NCBI GenBank assembly: GCA_944383415.1
Contig: CALWPK010000008.1
Location: forward strand, 1 to 53,112
Source of the DNA: an uncultured Clostridia bacterium
GTDB lineage: Bacteria; Bacillota; Clostridia; Christensenellales; UBA1242
Length of the DNA: 53,112 bases
Reading direction: 5' to 3'
The position numbers and the translations under genes were made by a program. The notes under the pieces were generated by a model. It saw only the letters and a list, made by a program, of their open reading frames with translations. It had not been told where the DNA came from and did not search any database. Numbering within the stretch: position 1 is the stretch's first letter; every line of letters begins with the position of its first letter. This document shows positions 50,718 through 53,112 of the stretch, one piece after another.

Positions 50718-51995
50718 TTATGGTGTCAACCTATCTGGACCACGAAATAGGAACATAGTATCTTTGATAGTTGGAATATTTAGTAGCAACATTATCAATC
50801 TATCTACCCCAATTGCGAATCCGCCGTGTGGAGGTATGCCATATTTGAAGAATTCTAAATAGAATTTCACATCGTCGCCGAGACCCTTTTCCTCTGCGTT
50901 TTTCTTGATCTCTTCATATCTATGTTCACGTTGGGCACCTGATGTTATCTCAATTCCTTTCCATATCAAATCATATCCTTGCAATATTCCATTTTCTCGC
51001 ATATGATAAAATGCACGTTTGTCTGGCGGATAATCTGTTACTACCAAAAACTCGTGATTGAATTTGTCTTTTGCTAGTTTTTCACACAATCTTTCGGCTT
51101 CGGTCGTTAAATCAGTTTTTTCCTCTTCTGACACTGTAAAATTATATCGTTTTTCAAGTTCGTCATATATGTCTCTTAGTTTCATTTGTGGGAATGGCAA
51201 TGTCGGCACATTTATTTCTACACCAAAGATTTCCTTTATCTTTTCACCAAATCTTTCTTTCACTTTTTTCAGTGCATAGGTTATCATTTCTGCTTCCAAA
51301 TTCACAACATCGAGAAATGAATTTATATAAGAAAATTCCACGTCAAAACTTGTGAATTCTGTGGCGTGTTTTTTCGTGTGAGACTTTTCCGCCCTGAAAC
51401 AAGGTGCGATCTCAAACACTCTTTCAAATCCGCTAGCCATTGCCATTTGTTTATAAAATTGTGGACTTTGTGCGAGATACGCTTTTCTATTAAAATATTT
51501 CACTTCAAAAACTTCTGATCCGCTCTCGCTCGCTGATGCAATAAACTTGGGAGTATGAATTTCTATGAAATCATTGTTCAAGAGATATTCTCTCATTGCC
51601 GACAATAATACAGTCTCTACCTGAAACATCAATTGATTTTTCTCCTGTCTTAAATCAATCCAACGATAATCTAGACGTTGATCAATTGAACTATCGTCGC
51701 TGATAGGCAATGCCTCTGCTCTAGAAGTAATCTCTACACTATCTGGGATGACTTCCATTCCTCCTAGTTTGACATATTCATTTTGTACTGCTGTACCGGT
51801 CACTTTCACAGTACTTTCTAGTGTTGCGTGAGAAAAAATTTCTGCAATTTCAGGTCTTTCAGATTTTATGACCGTGATTTGAATCTTTCCTGACAGATCG
51901 CGAATAACAACAAATTGCATATTTTTTTTGTCTCTAAGATTTTCTATAAATCCCTGAAATTCCACTTTGCCTGGTTTTATTTCTGCTATTTTCAT
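50718..51995 (-). CDS. aspS: Aspartyl-tRNA synthetase, archaeal/eukaryal type
   Basis: A class IIb synthetase of 425 residues. It lacks the GAD insertion of the usual bacterial AspRS (about 590 residues) and has the compact form seen in Archaea and some Clostridia. An N-terminal OB-fold (about 10-100) precedes the core, with motif 2 FEIAPCFRAEKSHTKKHATE and motif 3 GGFAIGVDRLIMLLLNIP. Such enzymes can be discriminating or may also charge tRNA-Asn; with AsnRS next door, strict Asp specificity is plausible but was not shown. ATG 51995 follows TTTGGAGATAAAT, and a TATAAT lies about 30 bp upstream. Confidence 0.93.
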   Translation of the reverse strand: MKIAEIKPGKVEFQGFIENLRDKKNMQFVVIRDLSGKIQITVIKSERPEIAEIFSHATLESTVKVTGTAVQNEYVKLGGMEVIPDSVEITSRAEALPISDDSSIDQRLDYRWIDLRQEKNQLMFQVETVLLSAMREYLLNNDFIEIHTPKFIASASESGSEVFEVKYFNRKAYLAQSPQFYKQMAMASGFERVFEIAPCFRAEKSHTKKHATEFTSFDVEFSYINSFLDVVNLEAEMITYALKKVKERFGEKIKEIFGVEINVPTLPFPQMKLRDIYDELEKRYNFTVSEEEKTDLTTEAERLCEKLAKDKFNHEFLVVTDYPPDKRAFYHMRENGILQGYDLIWKGIEITSGAQREHRYEEIKKNAEEKGLGDDVKFYLEFFKYGIPPHGGFAIGVDRLIMLLLNIPTIKDTMFLFRGPDRLTP

Positions 51996-52106
51996 ATTTA
52001 TCTCCAAATTACGTATATAATTATAGCATAGTTTTATTTTTATGTAAAGAAATCTAAATTTACTTATTGAATGAAAATAAAACAATTATTGTTTTTTCAA
52101 AACTGA

Positions 52107-52158
52107 CAAAAAAATAAAGAGGTCGTTTTAGATGACAGAATAAGTACAACCTCTTTAT
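52107..52158 (-). terminator. Long-loop terminator
   Basis: ATAAAGAGGT (52114-52123) and its complement (52149-52158) form a 10-bp stem around 25 nt that contains a second small GTC/GAC stem. On the minus strand it is followed by TTTTTTTG. It would end transcription of the decayed TetR gene and of the 52520-52804 gene upstream of it. Confidence 0.65.
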
Positions 52159-52197
52159 TATGCTAAAAAGCACGTTATTATTTTACAATATAACAAT

Positions 52198-52432
52198 CTA
52201 AAATAAAATTAAAATTTTTATTAATTTGCAATTTTTTTCAATATAATCTATAATTAAATCAAATTTTTGTCGAATTTTGTAGCAATGAAGATAAAATGTT
52301 GAACGATTGACACCCGCTTTGTTACAAATTTCCTTTATTGTTATATATTCTATATCTTTTTTCTCAACAAAATAATTAAACACAATCCATCAAAAATATG
52401 GTATTAAAGTATTTACTTTCCGCTTTGTTTAT
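52198..52432 (-). pseudogene. Decayed TetR-family regulator
   Basis: The minus strand encodes the start of a TetR helix-turn-helix domain in two frames. After a good GGAGAG site the expected ATG is ATA (52430-52432), followed by NKAESKYFNTIFLMD. A frameshift follows, then FNYFVEKKDIEYITIKEIC and NKAGVNRSTFYLHC in the next frame, the classic TetR recognition helix. The frame then stops after a further 24 residues, so the ligand-binding domain of about 120 residues is gone. Three lesions (start, frameshift, truncation) make it non-functional. It follows the 94-residue membrane protein gene, which it may once have regulated. Confidence 0.75.
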
Positions 52433-52519
52433 AAAACTCTCCTTTAATTTTCTTCAATTTCATTGCTGATTTTATTTGCAAAATTGATAATATCTTAGTC
52501 ATATTATTTTCGCTATTAG

Positions 52520-52804
52520 TTAAAATTTTTTATAGATATGATAATTTACGTTCATTCCTACCATACATATTACAGCAATAATACTACCGACAATTTGCCA
52601 TACAAGTTCTGTTGGAATGATTTCCATAGCTAAACACATTCCAATTCCTAATATCAATGTAAATGCTATACCAAATGTATAAGCAAATACATTTGCTGGA
52701 GTCTTAGCTTTCTTGTCCAATTTTTTAAGAGCCTTAACTTTAGAAGTATCTTTTGGTGCATATTCGTTAGCAATCTGTTCAGCATAAAATTTATCTGTGT
52801 TCAT
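52520..52804 (-). CDS. Small membrane protein with two helices
   Basis: A 94-residue protein beginning MNTDKFYAEQIANEYAPKD. A charged N-terminal part (about 1-37, with KVKALKKLDKKAKTPA) is followed by two transmembrane helices (about 38-62 and 66-88). It resembles a family of small clostridial membrane proteins that databases often label dihydropteridine reductase, a name with no support in the sequence. The ATG at 52804 is chosen because AAGGAGGTAAGT lies just before it; a longer in-frame start has none. A decayed TetR gene follows, the usual partner of this family. Confidence 0.75.
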   Translation of the reverse strand: MNTDKFYAEQIANEYAPKDTSKVKALKKLDKKAKTPANVFAYTFGIAFTLILGIGMCLAMEIIPTELVWQIVGSIIAVICMVGMNVNYHIYKKF

Positions 52805-52915
52805 ACTTACCTCCTTACACACACTTATTATAGCATGAGAATATAAATTGTTAGACAACACAAAGATAAATTTTTGTTGATTTAAAGCAGTGAAAACAAA
52901 TTATTTAATAAATTT

Positions 52916-52949
52916 TATAAAAAAAATTGATAATCTAAATTATCAATTT
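52916..52949 (-). terminator. Terminator of the tRNA-Tyr/tRNA-Thr operon
   Basis: An 11-bp stem (AAAATTGATAA with TTATCAATTTT) around 6 nt starts directly after the tRNA-Tyr CCA end on the minus strand and is followed by TTTTTT. Confidence 0.85.
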
Positions 52950-53034
52950 TGGTGGGAAGAGGTGGATTCGAACCACCGAAGACGAAGTCGACGGATTTAC
53001 AGTCCGTTGCATTTAGCCGCTCTGCAATCTTCCC
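52950..53034 (-). tRNA. tRNA-Tyr, anticodon GTA
   Basis: A complete cloverleaf with a long class II variable arm (CGACTTCGTCTTCG region) and encoded CCA. The anticodon loop is CTGTAAA, giving GTA, and the acceptor pairs GGGAAGA with TCTTCCC. It lies 2 bp after tRNA-Thr, in one transcription unit. Confidence 0.95.
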
Positions 53035-53036
53035 AA

Positions 53037-53111
53037 TGGAGCTAGTGAAGGGAATCGAACCCCCAACCTGCTGATTACAAGTCAGCTGCTCTACCGTTGA
53101 GCCACACTAGC
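53037..53111 (-). tRNA. tRNA-Thr, anticodon TGT
   Basis: A complete cloverleaf with encoded CCA and discriminator U. The acceptor pairs GCTAGTG with CACTAGC, and the anticodon loop is CTTGTAA giving TGT. Its 5' end is one base from the right edge, so any further tRNA genes or promoter lie outside. Confidence 0.95.
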
Positions 53112-53112
53112 A

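Noticed and set aside
1-53112. CRISPR arrays, insertion sequences and rRNA genes
   Set aside because: No regularly spaced repeats, no transposase of a known insertion-sequence family, and no rRNA segments were seen.

Overview
The window reads as an AT-rich, spore-forming member of the Firmicutes (Clostridia-like). It encodes the sigma-F switch (spoIIAA-spoIIAB-sigF), spoVAC-spoVAD-spoVAE, a YunB-type sporulation protein, lexA with a Bacillus/Clostridium-type operator, RNase Y, a T-box leader on serS, and the mutS-mutL-miaA neighbourhood next to an aluminium-resistance/methionine gamma-lyase-type gene. No plasmid or phage structural genes are seen. The lineage is inferred from gene content and could not be narrowed further.

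Region 1 (1 to about 7,900) is the right-hand part of an integrated mobile element whose left end lies outside the window. It carries a large serine recombinase, an HUH-type rolling-circle Rep-like protein, a tyrosine-recombinase-like protein with an N-terminal zinc ribbon, and a minus-strand cargo operon. The operon contains a PD-(D/E)XK nuclease-family protein, a 58-residue protein missed by longer ORF cut-offs, two membrane proteins ending in SHOCT domains, and an unknown protein. The operon starts with a long structured RNA leader. The recombinase reading frame runs through the terminator and into the antisense strand of tRNA-Glu(CTC), and takes its stop codon from the tRNA gene.

Region 2 (8,000-24,450) is core chromosome, mostly on the plus strand: comEC (no metallo-beta-lactamase domain), holA, a YgjP-type metallopeptidase, rpsT (minus), murI-glmS, a class A penicillin-binding protein (minus), then miaB-mutS-mutL-miaA-methionine gamma-lyase family. 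A 1.36 kb non-coding stretch follows, with DnaA-box-like sites and a perfect 17-bp inverted repeat.

Region 3 (25,800-35,500) holds an unknown helical protein, T-box-controlled serS, a Xer-type recombinase, lexA, a PadR-like regulator fused to a membrane domain in an operon with an ABC exporter, and rnhA. Region 4 (35,700-48,900) is nearly all minus strand: tRNA-Trp, rny, iscS-thiI (tRNA thiolation), yunB, spoVA genes, a large Asn/Asp-rich lipoprotein (plus), the sigF operon and a zinc-ribbon membrane protein. Region 5 (49,200 to the end) has asnS, an archaeal-type aspS, a decayed TetR gene, a small membrane protein, and tRNA-Tyr and tRNA-Thr.

The most striking genome-wide pattern is at promoters. 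Several housekeeping genes (comEC, holA, the YgjP-like gene, rnhA, iscS, the zinc-ribbon gene, and nearly miaB) have a good -10 hexamer ending 6-7 nt before the start codon (10 nt for miaB) and no Shine-Dalgarno site. They are therefore predicted to make leaderless or near-leaderless mRNAs. Genes inside operons keep clear Shine-Dalgarno sites.
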